Shown piece by piece: positions 9,068 to 17,957 of a stretch of 64,000 nt of DNA; position 1 is the first letter of the stretch; every line of letters starts with the position of its first letter. The stretch spans positions 62,001 to 126,000 of the forward strand of contig NZ_JACHJG010000015.1 of NCBI RefSeq assembly GCF_014203545.1, given 5' to 3'. Below the pieces are notes generated by a model. It worked only from the letters and a program-made list of their open reading frames with translations, searched no databases and was not told where the DNA came from. The position numbers and the translations under genes were made by a program. The DNA comes from Streptomyces netropsis (GTDB lineage Bacteria > Actinomycetota > Actinomycetes > Streptomycetales > Streptomycetaceae).

Positions 9068-9235
9068 ATGGACGCGTTCACCGCTGGCATCCTGCAGCGC
9101 ATAGAGAACACCCGGACCGACCTCGACCAGGCCCGCCGGACCGGCGACGAGTTCCTCGCCGAGGTGGAGCAGGCCGAGCTGGACGACCTGCACCGCCTGG
9201 CCGCCGAGCACGGCGTCGAGGTCACCGCCGCGTGA
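9068..9235 (+). CDS. Small helical protein, 55 aa, unknown function
   Basis: MDAFTAGILQRIENTRTDLD... to ...HGVEVTAA, entirely predicted helix with heptad-like Leu/Ile spacing and a high share of Asp/Glu and Arg, so probably a small coiled-coil protein. ATG at 9068 follows a GAGAGGG-type purine stretch. A strong hairpin terminator 30 bases downstream supports an independent transcript. I recall similar short proteins next to cutRS in Streptomyces but know no function. Confidence 0.75.
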   Translation: MDAFTAGILQRIENTRTDLDQARRTGDEFLAEVEQAELDDLHRLAAEHGVEVTAA

Positions 9236-9264
9236 GCCCTTCGGGCTGAACCCCCACGGCCGAG

Positions 9265-9294
9265 CGCCCCGCTGCCATGTATGGCGGCGGGGCG
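9265..9294 (+). terminator. Terminator after the 55-aa gene
   Basis: Hairpin CGCCCCGC...GCGGGGCG (9265-9272 / 9287-9294) with an inner GCCAT/ATGGC stem and a GT loop; about 13 bp of pairing with one mismatch. Confidence 0.8.
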
Positions 9295-9302
9295 TTCGTC
9301 GT

Positions 9303-9345
9303 GTCCGGCGCTTGAGGACACCGCCGCGCAGCGGTGGTGCGCCCC
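9303..9345 (+). repeat. Dispersed repeat copy A (GTCCGGCGCTTGAGGACACC...)
   Basis: 43-bp sequence nearly identical to 21564-21606. Both copies sit just beyond the 3' end of a minus-strand gene (inositol monophosphatase here, the PatA-like gene there) and read in the opposite direction to it. The core contains GCTTGAGGACACCGCCGCGC. Confidence 0.85.
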
Positions 9346-9365
9346 CCATGGACCCGCCCGGAGGG

Positions 9366-10178
9366 CTAGTCGTGCCAGGCGCCCAGCTCTTCCAGGCGGG
9401 CCTGGAGCGGCTCGAAGAGGCCCTGTGGGGCCGCCACGGTGAGTTCCGTGGACACCGGGTCGCCGGGGCGGCCGCCCGTCACCGCGCCCGCCTCGCGGGC
9501 GATCAGCGCGCCCGCCGCGTAGTCCCAGGGGTTGAGCCCGCGCTCGTAGTACCCGTCCAGCCGGCCGCAGGCCACGTCGCACAGGTCGATCGCCGCCGAT
9601 CCCCCGCGCCGGATGTCCCGGACCTCCGGCAGGAGGGACCGCAGGACCTCCGCCTGGGCGGCCCGCCGGGCCGTGAGGTAGCCGAAGCCGGTGCCGATCA
9701 GTGCCTGGTCGGGGGCCGGCGCCGGGCGCACCCGCAGGCGGCGGTCGCCGGCGAACGCCCCCTCGCCGAGCACCGCCCGGTACGTCTCGCCGCGCATCGG
9801 GGCGGCGACGACGCCGACGGCCGCCTCGCCGTCGATCTCGGCGGCGATGGACACGGCCCACGACGGCAGCCCGTACAGATAGTTCACCGTGCCGTCGAGC
9901 GGATCGATGACCCATCGCACCCCGCTGGTGCCGTCGCTGCTGGCGCCCTCCTCGCCCAGCACCCCGTCGTACGGGCGCCGGTCCGCGAGGAAGCCGGTGA
10001 TCAGCTTCTCGGAGGCGATGTCCATCTCGGTGACGACGTCGATGGAGCTGGTCTTGGTCGCGGCCACCCCGAGATCGGCCGGGCGGCCGTCCCGCAGCAG
10101 CGCGGCGGCGCGGTCGGCGGCCTCCAGGGCCACGGCCAGGAGTTCGGCCTTCAGCGGGGCGTTGGACACGTCGTTCAC
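9366..10178 (-). CDS. Inositol monophosphatase family phosphatase
   Basis: Mg2+-dependent, Li+-sensitive-type phosphatase of the IMPase/FBPase/CysQ superfamily, 270 aa. The metal and substrate motifs are all present: GEEGASS (Glu ligand, about residue 75), DPLDGTVNYLYG (DPxDGT, about residue 92) and WDYAAGALIAREAGA near the C-terminus. Which substrate (inositol-1-phosphate, histidinol-phosphate or another) cannot be told. GTG at 10178 chosen because residues before it have no family character. It lies downstream of ferrochelatase on the same strand with an 85-bp gap. Confidence 0.92.
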   Translation of the reverse strand: MNDVSNAPLKAELLAVALEAADRAAALLRDGRPADLGVAATKTSSIDVVTEMDIASEKLITGFLADRRPYDGVLGEEGASSDGTSGVRWVIDPLDGTVNYLYGLPSWAVSIAAEIDGEAAVGVVAAPMRGETYRAVLGEGAFAGDRRLRVRPAPAPDQALIGTGFGYLTARRAAQAEVLRSLLPEVRDIRRGGSAAIDLCDVACGRLDGYYERGLNPWDYAAGALIAREAGAVTGGRPGDPVSTELTVAAPQGLFEPLQARLEELGAWHD

Positions 10179-10263
10179 GGTGCTCCTCGGTGCGTCTTTC
10201 CTCTGCGTACGGGACTTACGCGTAGGGGACTGCTGATCGCTCGCGGGCGGGGCCCCGCGGCGG

Positions 10264-11400
10264 CTATGCGTACGGACTGTCGGCGCCCGCGGCGGCGGGG
10301 CGCGGGGCGCGGGCCGGGCAGCAGCCGACGGGGCACAGGTCGTGGCCCGGGCCGAGGGCGCCCAGCGCGCAGCGCTCGGGCGACCGGCCGCGCTCGGTGG
10401 CGGCGCGCTCCAGCACCAGCTCGCGGACGGCGGCGGCGAAGCGCGGGTCCGCGCCCACGGTGGCGGCGCGGGCGACGGGCAGCCCGAGGTCGGCGGCCTT
10501 GGCGGTGGCTTCGGTGTCGAGGTCGTACTTGACCTCCATGTGGTCCGAGACGAAGCCGATCGGGACCATGACCACACCGGGGACCCCGGCGCCGTGGGCG
10601 CTCTCCAGGTGGTCGCAGATGTCGGGTTCGAGCCAGGGGATGTGCGGGGCGCCGCTGCGGGACTGGTAGACGAGCTGCCAGGGGTGGTCGACGCCGGTCT
10701 CCTCGCGGACCGCCTCGGCGATCAGCCGGGCGACGTCGAGGTGCTGGGCGACGTACGCGCCGCCGTCGCCGTGCCCGGCCACCGGGCCGGAGGTGTCGGC
10801 GGCGGCGGTCGGGATGGAGTGCGTGGTGAAGGCGAGGTGTGCCTGTTCCCGTACGCCCTCGGGCAGCTCGGCGAGCGCCGCCAGCGTCGCGTCGACCATG
10901 GGGCGGACGAAGCCGGGGTGGTTGAAGTAGTGGCGCAGTTTGTCGACGCGCGGCGGCGTCAGGCCCTCCGCCTCCAGGGCGGCGAGGGCGTCCGCGAGGT
11001 TCTCGCGGTACTGCCGGCAGCCGGAGTAGGAGGCGTAGGCGCTGGTGGCCAGCGTCAGGACGCGGCGGTGGCCGTCCTGCGTCAGCCGGCGCAGGGTGTC
11101 CGGCAGATACGGCGCCCAGTTGCGGTTGCCCCAGTAGACCGGCAGGTCCAGGCCGTGGTCGGCGAAGTCCTTGCGCAGGGCGTCGAGCAGCTCACGGTTC
11201 TGGGCGTTGATCGGGCTGACGCCGTCGAAGAGGAAGTAGTGCTGCCCGACCTCCTTGAGCCGCTCGCGGGGGATGCCCCGGCCGCGGGTCACGTTCTCCA
11301 GGAACGGCACGACGTCGTCCGGGCCCTCGGGTCCGCCGAAGGACAGCAGCAGCAGGGCGTCGTAAGGGGAACACGGGGCAGCGGGGCTCTGATCCGACAT
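10264..11400 (-). CDS. hemH: Ferrochelatase (coproporphyrin ferrochelatase type)
   Basis: Inserts Fe2+ into the porphyrin in haem synthesis; in actinobacteria the substrate is coproporphyrin III (CpfC). 378 aa. Visible: LLLLSFGGPEGPDDV near the N-terminus, the YWGNRNWAPYLPDTL segment, the catalytic-His region FTTHSIPTA and the metal-site glutamate region SDHMEVKYDLD. Four Cys positions typical of [2Fe-2S] ferrochelatases are present: one in SGCRQY and three in the C-terminal CALGALGPGHDLCPVGCCPAR. ATG at 11400. It is divergent from the MFS gene across 151 bp. Confidence 0.93.
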   Translation of the reverse strand: MSDQSPAAPCSPYDALLLLSFGGPEGPDDVVPFLENVTRGRGIPRERLKEVGQHYFLFDGVSPINAQNRELLDALRKDFADHGLDLPVYWGNRNWAPYLPDTLRRLTQDGHRRVLTLATSAYASYSGCRQYRENLADALAALEAEGLTPPRVDKLRHYFNHPGFVRPMVDATLAALAELPEGVREQAHLAFTTHSIPTAAADTSGPVAGHGDGGAYVAQHLDVARLIAEAVREETGVDHPWQLVYQSRSGAPHIPWLEPDICDHLESAHGAGVPGVVMVPIGFVSDHMEVKYDLDTEATAKAADLGLPVARAATVGADPRFAAAVRELVLERAATERGRSPERCALGALGPGHDLCPVGCCPARAPRPAAAGADSPYA

Positions 11401-11551
11401 GCGTCCGATCCTGCCACCCGGCACTGACAGGCAGGAAATGGCCGTGCGTCGCACTCATGTACGGCGTAAGCTGTATCGGCCACTTACATCCCTTACGCCC
11501 AGCGCGCCCTCCTCCAGCCGCCCCTGGCCGTCCTTTCTCGCGGAGTCACCC

Positions 11552-12826
11552 TTGCCCAGTCCCTACCGCGCGATATTCGCCGCCCCCGGCGCCAAGGGCT
11601 TCTCCACCGCCGGCTTCTTCGGCCGGATGCCGCTGTCGATGATGGGCATCGGCATCGTCACGATGGTCTCCCAGCTCACCGGCCGCTACGGGCTGGCGGG
11701 CGCCCTCTCGGCGACGCTCGCGCTGTCGGCAGCCGTGCTCGGCCCGCAGATATCCCGGCTCGTCGACCGGCACGGGCAGCGCCGGGTGCTCCGCCCGGCG
11801 ACGCTGGTGGCGCTCACCGCGGTCGCGGGGCTGCTGATCAGCGCGCAGCAGGGGTGGCCGGACTGGACGCTGTTCCTCTTCTCGGCCTGTGGCGGCTGTG
11901 TGCCGAGCGTGGGCTCGATGGTGCGGGCCCGGTGGGCGGCGATCTACCGGGGTTCGCAGCGGGAGCTGCACACCGCGTACTCCTTCGAGTCCGTCGTCGA
12001 CGAGGTGTGCTTCATCTTCGGGCCGATCCTGTCGATCGGTCTGTCCACGGCGTGGTTCCCGGAGGCGGGCCCGCTGCTGGCCGGCTGCTTCCTGGCCGTC
12101 GGCGTCTTCTGGCTGACCTCGCTGCGCGCCACCGAGCCCGAGCCGCATCCCCGCGACCACCACGGCGACGGCTCCGCGCTGCGCTCGCGGGGGCTGCAGG
12201 TGCTGGTCGCGACCTTCGTCGCCACGGGCGCCATCTTCGGCGCGGTGGACGTGGTGACGGTGGCGTTCGCCGAGGAGGAGGGCCACAAGGCCGCGGCGAG
12301 CGTGGTGCTCGCGGTGTACGCGCTGGGCTCCTGCCTGGCGGGCGCGGTCTTCGGCCTGCTGCACCTGAAGGGCGACCCGGCCCGCCGCTGGCTGCTGGGC
12401 GTCTGTGCGATGGCCGTGAGTATGATCCCCCTCCAACTGGTCGGGAACCTGCCGTTCTTGGCCGTGGCGCTCTTTGTCGCGGGCCTGTCCATCGCGCCGA
12501 CGATGGTCACCACGATGGCCCTCGTCGAACAGCATGTACCGCGCGCGAAGCTGACCGAGGGCATGACCTGGACGAGCACCGGGCTCGCGGTCGGGGTGGC
12601 GCTCGGGTCGTCGGCCGCCGGCTGGGTGGTCGACGCCGCGGGGGCCGGGGCGGGGTACACGGTGGCCGGCGTGTCGGGGGTGCTCGCGGCGGCGGTCGCG
12701 TTCCTCGGGTACCGCCGGCTCCGGCCGGCGCCGCAGCGGGTGGGGGCACCCATGCCGCAGGCAAGGGGAGGGTCTGTCGCAGATGACGGAGCGGACGACG
12801 GGAACGAGCAGCAGCGCGTGGCGTAA
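11552..12826 (+). CDS. MFS transporter
   Basis: Major facilitator superfamily permease with about 12 hydrophobic segments, 424 aa from a TTG start (11552) that has a GGAG ribosome site 8 bases upstream. The loop DRHGQRRVLRP between helices 2 and 3 fits the MFS A-motif. Substrate unknown. The C-terminal end (about residues 395-424) looks non-family and includes a dispersed GC repeat (12742-12770). As a result the gene ends 44 bases inside the following oxidase gene. Both genes run in the same direction and may be co-expressed. Confidence 0.85.
   Translation: MPSPYRAIFAAPGAKGFSTAGFFGRMPLSMMGIGIVTMVSQLTGRYGLAGALSATLALSAAVLGPQISRLVDRHGQRRVLRPATLVALTAVAGLLISAQQGWPDWTLFLFSACGGCVPSVGSMVRARWAAIYRGSQRELHTAYSFESVVDEVCFIFGPILSIGLSTAWFPEAGPLLAGCFLAVGVFWLTSLRATEPEPHPRDHHGDGSALRSRGLQVLVATFVATGAIFGAVDVVTVAFAEEEGHKAAASVVLAVYALGSCLAGAVFGLLHLKGDPARRWLLGVCAMAVSMIPLQLVGNLPFLAVALFVAGLSIAPTMVTTMALVEQHVPRAKLTEGMTWTSTGLAVGVALGSSAAGWVVDAAGAGAGYTVAGVSGVLAAAVAFLGYRRLRPAPQRVGAPMPQARGGSVADDGADDGNEQQRVA
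12742..12770 (+). repeat. GGGGG...GCAAGGGGAG dispersed repeat, copy 1
   Basis: 29 bp with the pattern GGGGGynCCC...GCAnnGCAAGGGGgAG shared with 17971-17999. Here it lies inside the 3' end of the MFS gene. It can fold as a short hairpin. Confidence 0.55.
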
Positions 12827-14105
12827 CTGGGCGGGGAACGTCACCGTCCGGCCGGAACGGACCGCGGCCCCGGCCTCCGCCGAGGAGCTGGCCGCCCTGG
12901 TCGCCGAGGCGGCCGCCGAGGGCCTGCGGGTGAAGGCGGTCGGCACCGGTCACTCCTTCACGGCCGCCGCGGCCACGGACGGGCTGCTGATCCGCCCCGA
13001 CCGGCTCACCGGCGTGCACGCGATCGACCGCGCCGCCGGGACCGTGACGGTCGCCGCGGGCACGACGGTCAGGCGGTTGAACGAGACGCTGTCCGCACAC
13101 GGCCTGTCGCTGGCCAACATGGGCGACATCATGGAGCAGACGGTCTCCGGGGCGGTCAGCACCGGCACCCACGGCACGGGCCGCGACTCGGCCTCGCTGG
13201 CCACCCAGATCACCGGCCTGGAACTGGTGACGGCCGGCGGCTCGCGGCTCACCTGCTCCGCGAGCGAGAACGCGGACGTCTTCGCCGCGGCCCGGCTGGG
13301 GCTCGGCGCCCTGGGCGTGATCACCGCGATCACCTTCGCGGTGGAGCCGGAGTTCCTGCTCAGAGCACGTGAGGAACCGATGCCCTTCGACCGGGTGACG
13401 GCCGAGTTCGATCAGCTGATCGCCGAGAACGAGCACTTCGAGTTCTTTTGGTTCCCGCACACCGACAGCTGCACCACCAAGCGCAACAACCGCAGCGCGG
13501 GCCCCGCGGCGCCGCCCGGTCGCGTCGGCGGCTGGGTCGAGGACGAGCTGCTGGCCAACGGCCTCTTCCAGGCCGTCTGCACGCTGGGCCGGGCCGTCCC
13601 CGCCGCCGTCCCCGGCATCGCCAAGGTCGCCGGCCGGGCCCTCTCCGCCCGTACGTACACCGACGTCGCCTACAAGGTCTTCACCAGCCCGCGCCGGGTC
13701 CGCTTCCTGGAGATGGAGTACGCGCTGCCGCGCGAGGCCGCCGTGGCGGCGCTGCGCGAGTTACGGGCGATGATCGAGCGCACGGGCCTGCGGATCGGCT
13801 TCCCGGTGGAGGTGCGCACCGCCCCGGCCGACGACGTGCCGCTGTCCACCGCCTACGGGCGGGACACCGCCTATCTCGCCGTGCACACGTACCGGGGCAC
13901 CCCGCACCGGGCCTACTTCACCGCCGCCGAGCAGATCATGACGGCCCACGGCGGACGGCCGCACTGGGGGAAGCTGCACAGCCGTGACGCCGCCCATCTG
14001 GCCGGGGCCTATCCGCGGTTCGCGGAGTTCGGCGCGCTGCGGGACCGGCTGGACCCGCAGCGCGTCTTCGGCAACGACTACCTGCGGCGTGTCCTAGGAG
14101 CCTGA
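12783..14105 (+). CDS. FAD-dependent sugar 1,4-lactone oxidase (D-arabinono-lactone oxidase family)
   Basis: 440-aa flavoprotein. N-terminal FAD-binding PCMH domain contains KAVGTGHSFTAAAATDG and the GAVSTGTHGTG motif, where the His is the usual covalent flavin attachment site in this family. The C-terminal ALO domain carries HWGKLHS near the end (about residue 400), the typical active-site signature. It would oxidise a sugar lactone or polyol using O2; alditol oxidases have the same architecture, so the substrate is open. The ATG lies 44 bases before the end of the MFS gene. The 3' end overlaps the convergent gene at 14094 by 12 bp. Confidence 0.9.
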   Translation: MTERTTGTSSSAWRNWAGNVTVRPERTAAPASAEELAALVAEAAAEGLRVKAVGTGHSFTAAAATDGLLIRPDRLTGVHAIDRAAGTVTVAAGTTVRRLNETLSAHGLSLANMGDIMEQTVSGAVSTGTHGTGRDSASLATQITGLELVTAGGSRLTCSASENADVFAAARLGLGALGVITAITFAVEPEFLLRAREEPMPFDRVTAEFDQLIAENEHFEFFWFPHTDSCTTKRNNRSAGPAAPPGRVGGWVEDELLANGLFQAVCTLGRAVPAAVPGIAKVAGRALSARTYTDVAYKVFTSPRRVRFLEMEYALPREAAVAALRELRAMIERTGLRIGFPVEVRTAPADDVPLSTAYGRDTAYLAVHTYRGTPHRAYFTAAEQIMTAHGGRPHWGKLHSRDAAHLAGAYPRFAEFGALRDRLDPQRVFGNDYLRRVLGA

Positions 14106-15248
14106 GCCCGCGCCGGCCGCGGCGTTCTGCTGCCCCTGGGGCGGCGGGGGCGTCTGACCGCCGCCGCCGGCCGCGCCACCGGTGGTGGTGCCGTCCTTGG
14201 CGCCGTCGTCGCCCTTGCCGCTGTCCGGCGTGCCGCTGGGCTCGGTCGGCGGGGTCGGCTTCGGGGTCGGCGTGGAGCCTCCGCCGGAGGACGGCGAGGT
14301 CTGCGGGTCCGGCGACGAGTGGTCCGTACCGCCGCCGCCCTGCCGGGAGGAGTCGGGGGACGGGGACGACCCGCCGGTGCCGCTCTCCTGGCCGCCGCCG
14401 CCCTGCGAGTGGCCCGGGTCGGGCGTCTGCGAAGGCGTCCGGTCGGGCTTCTTCTCCGGCTTCTGCGGCTGGAAGATCTGGCCGACCGTGGTCCCGCCGC
14501 CGCCGTCCGCACTGGAGCCCTGGACCAGTTCCACGGCGGTCACCGTGCCCATGGCCAGGACGAAGACGGCACCGGCGGCCAGCAGCGGGCGCTTCCAGCC
14601 GCGCAGCCGGGTGCCGTGGGTCGTGCCGTCGCTGAACGTGTCATTGAACGGGTCGCTGAACGGGGCGCTGAACGTGTCGGCATGCTGATCGGGGTGCGGT
14701 TCGGAGCCTGCGCCGGAGTGCGCCCCCGCGTGCGCCCCGGCTCCCGCCGAGGGGCCCGCCTGGTGCAGCGCCTGACTCGCGTCGATCTCCGGCAGCATCT
14801 GGGTCGCCTCGGCCTGCCGGAGCAGCCGCGTACGGTCCGGATCCGGCATCCCGGGCCGGCCCCTGTCGGCCGCGGGCATGACGGTCGTCGCGTCCGCGTC
14901 ACGCCCGGACCAGCCGTTATGCCCTTCGCCGCCCGCTCTGCCGGCCGCGTTCTCGATGGCTCGGCCGGCGTCCCGCACGGGGACCTGGCGCAGCTTCGGC
15001 TTCGCCGCCTGGACCGTCGCCTCGGTGATCTTCTCGCCGGTGCGCTTGAACAAGTGCTGGAAGATCGTGCCACCGGTAGTGGCGACCACGCTGACGACAC
15101 CGGCACCGATAATCGTCCCGTATACACCGAGCTTGCCCGCGAGCAGCGCGGCGATGCACGCCGCCAAGGCGCTGCCGGCTACCTGCGCGACGCTCAGCTC
15201 CAGACGCTTGTTCTTCGGTTTTGCCTCGCTTTCGCCTTTGTCGTCCAT
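14094..15248 (-). CDS. Membrane protein with Pro/Gly/Ser-rich extracellular tail
   Basis: 384 aa from ATG at 15248. Two adjacent N-terminal hydrophobic helices (about residues 22-65, with VAQVAGSALAACIAALLAGK), a long hydrophilic linker containing repeated AGAHAGAHSGAG and DTFSAPFSDPFNDTFSDG segments, a third helix (LLAAGAVFVLAMGTVTAVEL, about residue 240), then a roughly 120-residue Gly/Ser/Pro/Thr-rich tail. Function unknown; the topology suggests an envelope-anchored protein with a disordered tail. It shares the upstream 382-bp region with sepH, to which it is divergent. Confidence 0.75.
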   Translation of the reverse strand: MDDKGESEAKPKNKRLELSVAQVAGSALAACIAALLAGKLGVYGTIIGAGVVSVVATTGGTIFQHLFKRTGEKITEATVQAAKPKLRQVPVRDAGRAIENAAGRAGGEGHNGWSGRDADATTVMPAADRGRPGMPDPDRTRLLRQAEATQMLPEIDASQALHQAGPSAGAGAHAGAHSGAGSEPHPDQHADTFSAPFSDPFNDTFSDGTTHGTRLRGWKRPLLAAGAVFVLAMGTVTAVELVQGSSADGGGGTTVGQIFQPQKPEKKPDRTPSQTPDPGHSQGGGGQESGTGGSSPSPDSSRQGGGGTDHSSPDPQTSPSSGGGSTPTPKPTPPTEPSGTPDSGKGDDGAKDGTTTGGAAGGGGQTPPPPQGQQNAAAGAGSGS

Positions 15249-15630
15249 CTCCAGCCTCTGTGTAGCCCTTTCATTCCTTCTGACAGACAGGACAGACTTC
15301 CGAGCGTAACGAACAGTTCCGATTCGGGCGATTGTGTGAACCTCGCCACCTATGGGACAGCCGTACACACGAAGGGGCGCACTCAACTCCCTTGTCGGGG
15401 GTGAACTTCGATGGCGCGCCGATCCACCCCCAGTGGCCCAAATGGAGTACTGTGGCGAGCCCTGGCCCCGGTTATCCCGTCCGGCTGCCCGGACCCAACG
15501 GGAGGGGCCCAGGCGGCACTCGCCCCGTCAACTCGGCAATGTTGTGGCAGGCTGCACCCGGGCAGGCCACACTCGACTAGCGGAAGCAGCGACGCACGTG
15601 ACGTCGGCAGGCACCACCCGGGAGGTCCCC
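15249..15630. promoter_or_regulatory. Divergent promoter region upstream of sepH
   Basis: 382 bp without a convincing gene. It separates the Pro-rich membrane protein (minus) from sepH (plus). A broken inverted repeat GTGGC...GCCAC is seen around 15544-15570. The sepH ribosome site GGAGGT is at 15621. No firm promoter could be assigned. Confidence 0.4.
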
Positions 15631-16677
15631 ATGCCCGAACTGCGTGTCGTGGCCGTCTCCAACGACGGCACACGGCTGGTGCTCAAGGCTGCGGACAGCA
15701 CGGAGTACACGCTTCCCATCGACGAGCGCCTGCGCGCCGCGGTGCGCAACGACCGTGCCCGTCTGGGACAGATCGAGATCGAGGTGGAGAGTCATCTCCG
15801 CCCGCGAGACATCCAGGCCCGTATACGTGCGGGTGCCTCCGCCGAGGAGGTCGCGCAGCTCGCCGGCATCCCGGTCGAGCGTGTCCGCCGCTTCGAGGGC
15901 CCCGTACTGGCCGAGCGCGCGTTCATGGCCGAGCGGGCCCGCAAGACACCCGTACGCCGCCCCGGCGAGAACACCGGCCCGCAGCTCGGTGAGGCCGTGG
16001 CGGAGCGGATGTCCCTGCGCGGGGCCGAGAAGGACACCGCGCAGTGGGACTCCTGGCGCCGCGACGACGGCACCTGGGAGGTCCTCCTCGTCTACCGCGT
16101 GGCCGGTGAGCCACGCGCCGCGAGCTGGACGTACGACCCGCCCAGACGGATCGTCCAGGCGATGGACGACGAGGCGCGGGCCCTCATCGGCGAGACCGAT
16201 GACACGCCCGAGCCGAGCTTCCCGTTCGTCCCGCGTATCGCCCGGCTGCCCCGCGACAGACCGCTGGACCGGTCACTGGACCGGCAGCAGCTGACTCCCC
16301 CGCCGTCGGACGCGGACAGCGCGCCCCCGGCCGAGGAGACGGTCAAGGAGCGGGACACCCTGACGAGCCTGCTCGAAGCGGTGCCCAGCTTCCGTGGCGA
16401 CATGGTGGTGCCCGAGGCACCGTCGTCGGCTCCCGCGGCCTCGGCCGAGGCACCGCCCGAAGAGGCGGAGGCCGCCGAGCCGCCCGCACCGGCGGCGAGC
16501 GCCGGTGCCGCGTACGCGGATGTGCTGATGCCGCGGTCGGTGGCCGGCCACCGGGACCGGCTGACCGGCACGACGGACCGTCAGGCGGAGGCGGACGGCG
16601 TCCGGCCGGGCCGCCGGGCGGCGGTACCCAGCTGGGACGAGATCGTCTTCGGCACCCGCCGCAAGAAACAGGAATGA
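15631..16677 (+). CDS. sepH: SepH, FtsZ-binding septation protein
   Basis: Cell-division protein of actinobacteria (DUF3071), 348 aa. The N-terminal conserved domain starts MPELRVVAVSNDGTRLVLK and contains a helix-turn-helix-like segment ASAEEVAQLAGIPVERVRRF (about residues 68-90). That helix-turn-helix is known in Streptomyces SepH to contact FtsZ and stimulate its assembly. A long acidic/Pro/Ala-rich linker follows, ending in a short conserved C-terminal motif AVPSWDEIVFGTRRKK. GGAGGT lies only 4 bases before the ATG, unusually close. A very strong terminator follows. Confidence 0.9.
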   Translation: MPELRVVAVSNDGTRLVLKAADSTEYTLPIDERLRAAVRNDRARLGQIEIEVESHLRPRDIQARIRAGASAEEVAQLAGIPVERVRRFEGPVLAERAFMAERARKTPVRRPGENTGPQLGEAVAERMSLRGAEKDTAQWDSWRRDDGTWEVLLVYRVAGEPRAASWTYDPPRRIVQAMDDEARALIGETDDTPEPSFPFVPRIARLPRDRPLDRSLDRQQLTPPPSDADSAPPAEETVKERDTLTSLLEAVPSFRGDMVVPEAPSSAPAASAEAPPEEAEAAEPPAPAASAGAAYADVLMPRSVAGHRDRLTGTTDRQAEADGVRPGRRAAVPSWDEIVFGTRRKKQE

Positions 16678-16687
16678 GCCGACCGCG

Positions 16688-16739
16688 GTGAGCCGCCGTC
16701 ATCTCCCCAGCTTCGATGGGGGAGATGACGGCGGCTCAC
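16688..16739. terminator. 21-bp-stem bidirectional terminator
   Basis: Perfect 21-bp inverted repeat 16688-16708 / 16719-16739 with a 10-base loop, placed 10 bases after the sepH stop and between convergent sepH and the rhodanese gene. Among the longest stems in the window. Confidence 0.93.
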
Positions 16740-16850
16740 GCGCTCGCTCACCCACATGGCCGCCGCCCGATCGGCTCGTTTCCCCCACGGGGATCCGTCG
16801 TCCGCTTCAGCGGCCGCCAGGCTTATTTTCAGCCAGCAGCGAGGGGGCGG

Positions 16851-17690
16851 TCAGCCCGGCTGAGGGCCCGTCGCCACGGGACGCTTCTCATCCGCCGTCC
16901 ACTCGCTCCAGGAGCCGATGTACAGCGCCGCCGGGATCCCGGCGACCGCGAGGGCCAGCACCTGCTGCGCCGCCGACACACCCGAGCCGCAGTAGACGCC
17001 CACCTCCGTGTCCGCCGTGGCGCCCAGCTCCGCGAACCGCCGGCTGAGCACCGCCGCGGGGTGGAAACGGCCGTCCTCGGCCGCGTTCTCGCTCGTCGGG
17101 GCTGACACCGCGCCGGGGATGTGGCCGGCGACCCGGTCGATCGGCTCGACCTCGCCCCGGTAGCGCTCCCCCGCCCGCGCGTCCAGCAGCAGCCCTCGCC
17201 GGGCCAGCGCCGCCGCGCCGTCCGCGTCGAGGAGGATCGGCCGCGCGCCGGGCTCGGGGACGAAGTCGCCCTCCGCCACCGGCGGGATCTCCTTGGTCAG
17301 CGAACCGCCCCCGCGCGTCCAGGCGGCGAGCCCGCCGTCGAGCACCCGTACGGCCGGGTGTCCCGTCCAGCGCAGCAGCCACCAGGCGCGGGCCGCCGCC
17401 CAGCCGAGCCCGCCGTCGTAGACGACGACCTCACGGTCCCGGCTCACCCCGGCCCGTCGCATCGCCGCGCCGAACGCGGCGATGTCCGGCAGCGGGTGAC
17501 GGCCCGTCTCCCCCGGTGCCCCGGCGAGCTCGGTGTCCAGGTCCACATAGACGGCGCCGGGCAGGTGCCCGGCCTCGTACTCCGGGCGGCCGGAGGGCCG
17601 GCCGTGCTGCCAGCGAATGTCCAGGAGGGTCGGCGGCCCGTCTCCGGCCGCTGCGCTCGCGAGTTGGTCTGCGGTGATGATGGCGTCCAT
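16851..17690 (-). CDS. Two-domain sulfurtransferase (rhodanese/SseA type)
   Basis: Thiosulfate or 3-mercaptopyruvate sulfurtransferase, 279 aa, two rhodanese domains. The first is the inactive one (ADQLASAA...VVVYDGGLGWAAARAWWLLR). The C-terminal domain carries the active cysteine in YCGSGVSAAQQVLAL. The loop CGSGVSA differs from the CGSGVTA loop of classic 3-MST only by Ser for Thr, so a mercaptopyruvate-type substrate is likely but not certain. Start at 17690; a second ATG 9 bases upstream is also possible. Divergent from the VOC gene. Confidence 0.9.
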   Translation of the reverse strand: MDAIITADQLASAAAGDGPPTLLDIRWQHGRPSGRPEYEAGHLPGAVYVDLDTELAGAPGETGRHPLPDIAAFGAAMRRAGVSRDREVVVYDGGLGWAAARAWWLLRWTGHPAVRVLDGGLAAWTRGGGSLTKEIPPVAEGDFVPEPGARPILLDADGAAALARRGLLLDARAGERYRGEVEPIDRVAGHIPGAVSAPTSENAAEDGRFHPAAVLSRRFAELGATADTEVGVYCGSGVSAAQQVLALAVAGIPAALYIGSWSEWTADEKRPVATGPQPG

Positions 17691-17957
17691 GTCCGCCATT
17701 CTGGCGTAGACGGCGTTGCGCCGAATGGCCCTCTGGCCAGACCGCGCGAAGCTGATCGATACTGGACGCCCCTGACGCCGAAACGGATGCGCAGCGCGAA
17801 ATCGGGCATTCTCCTGCGGGAACTCGGGGAATCCGGCGCGGCCGGGGGGTACGTCACCACAGGTGGTGCAAGCATCTGGTCGGGCCCCGTCCCATCCAGA
17901 GCGCCACCGACCGGCGCGGGCGCGCGGCCACCACGATGGTCCGAGGAGAGAGTGACG

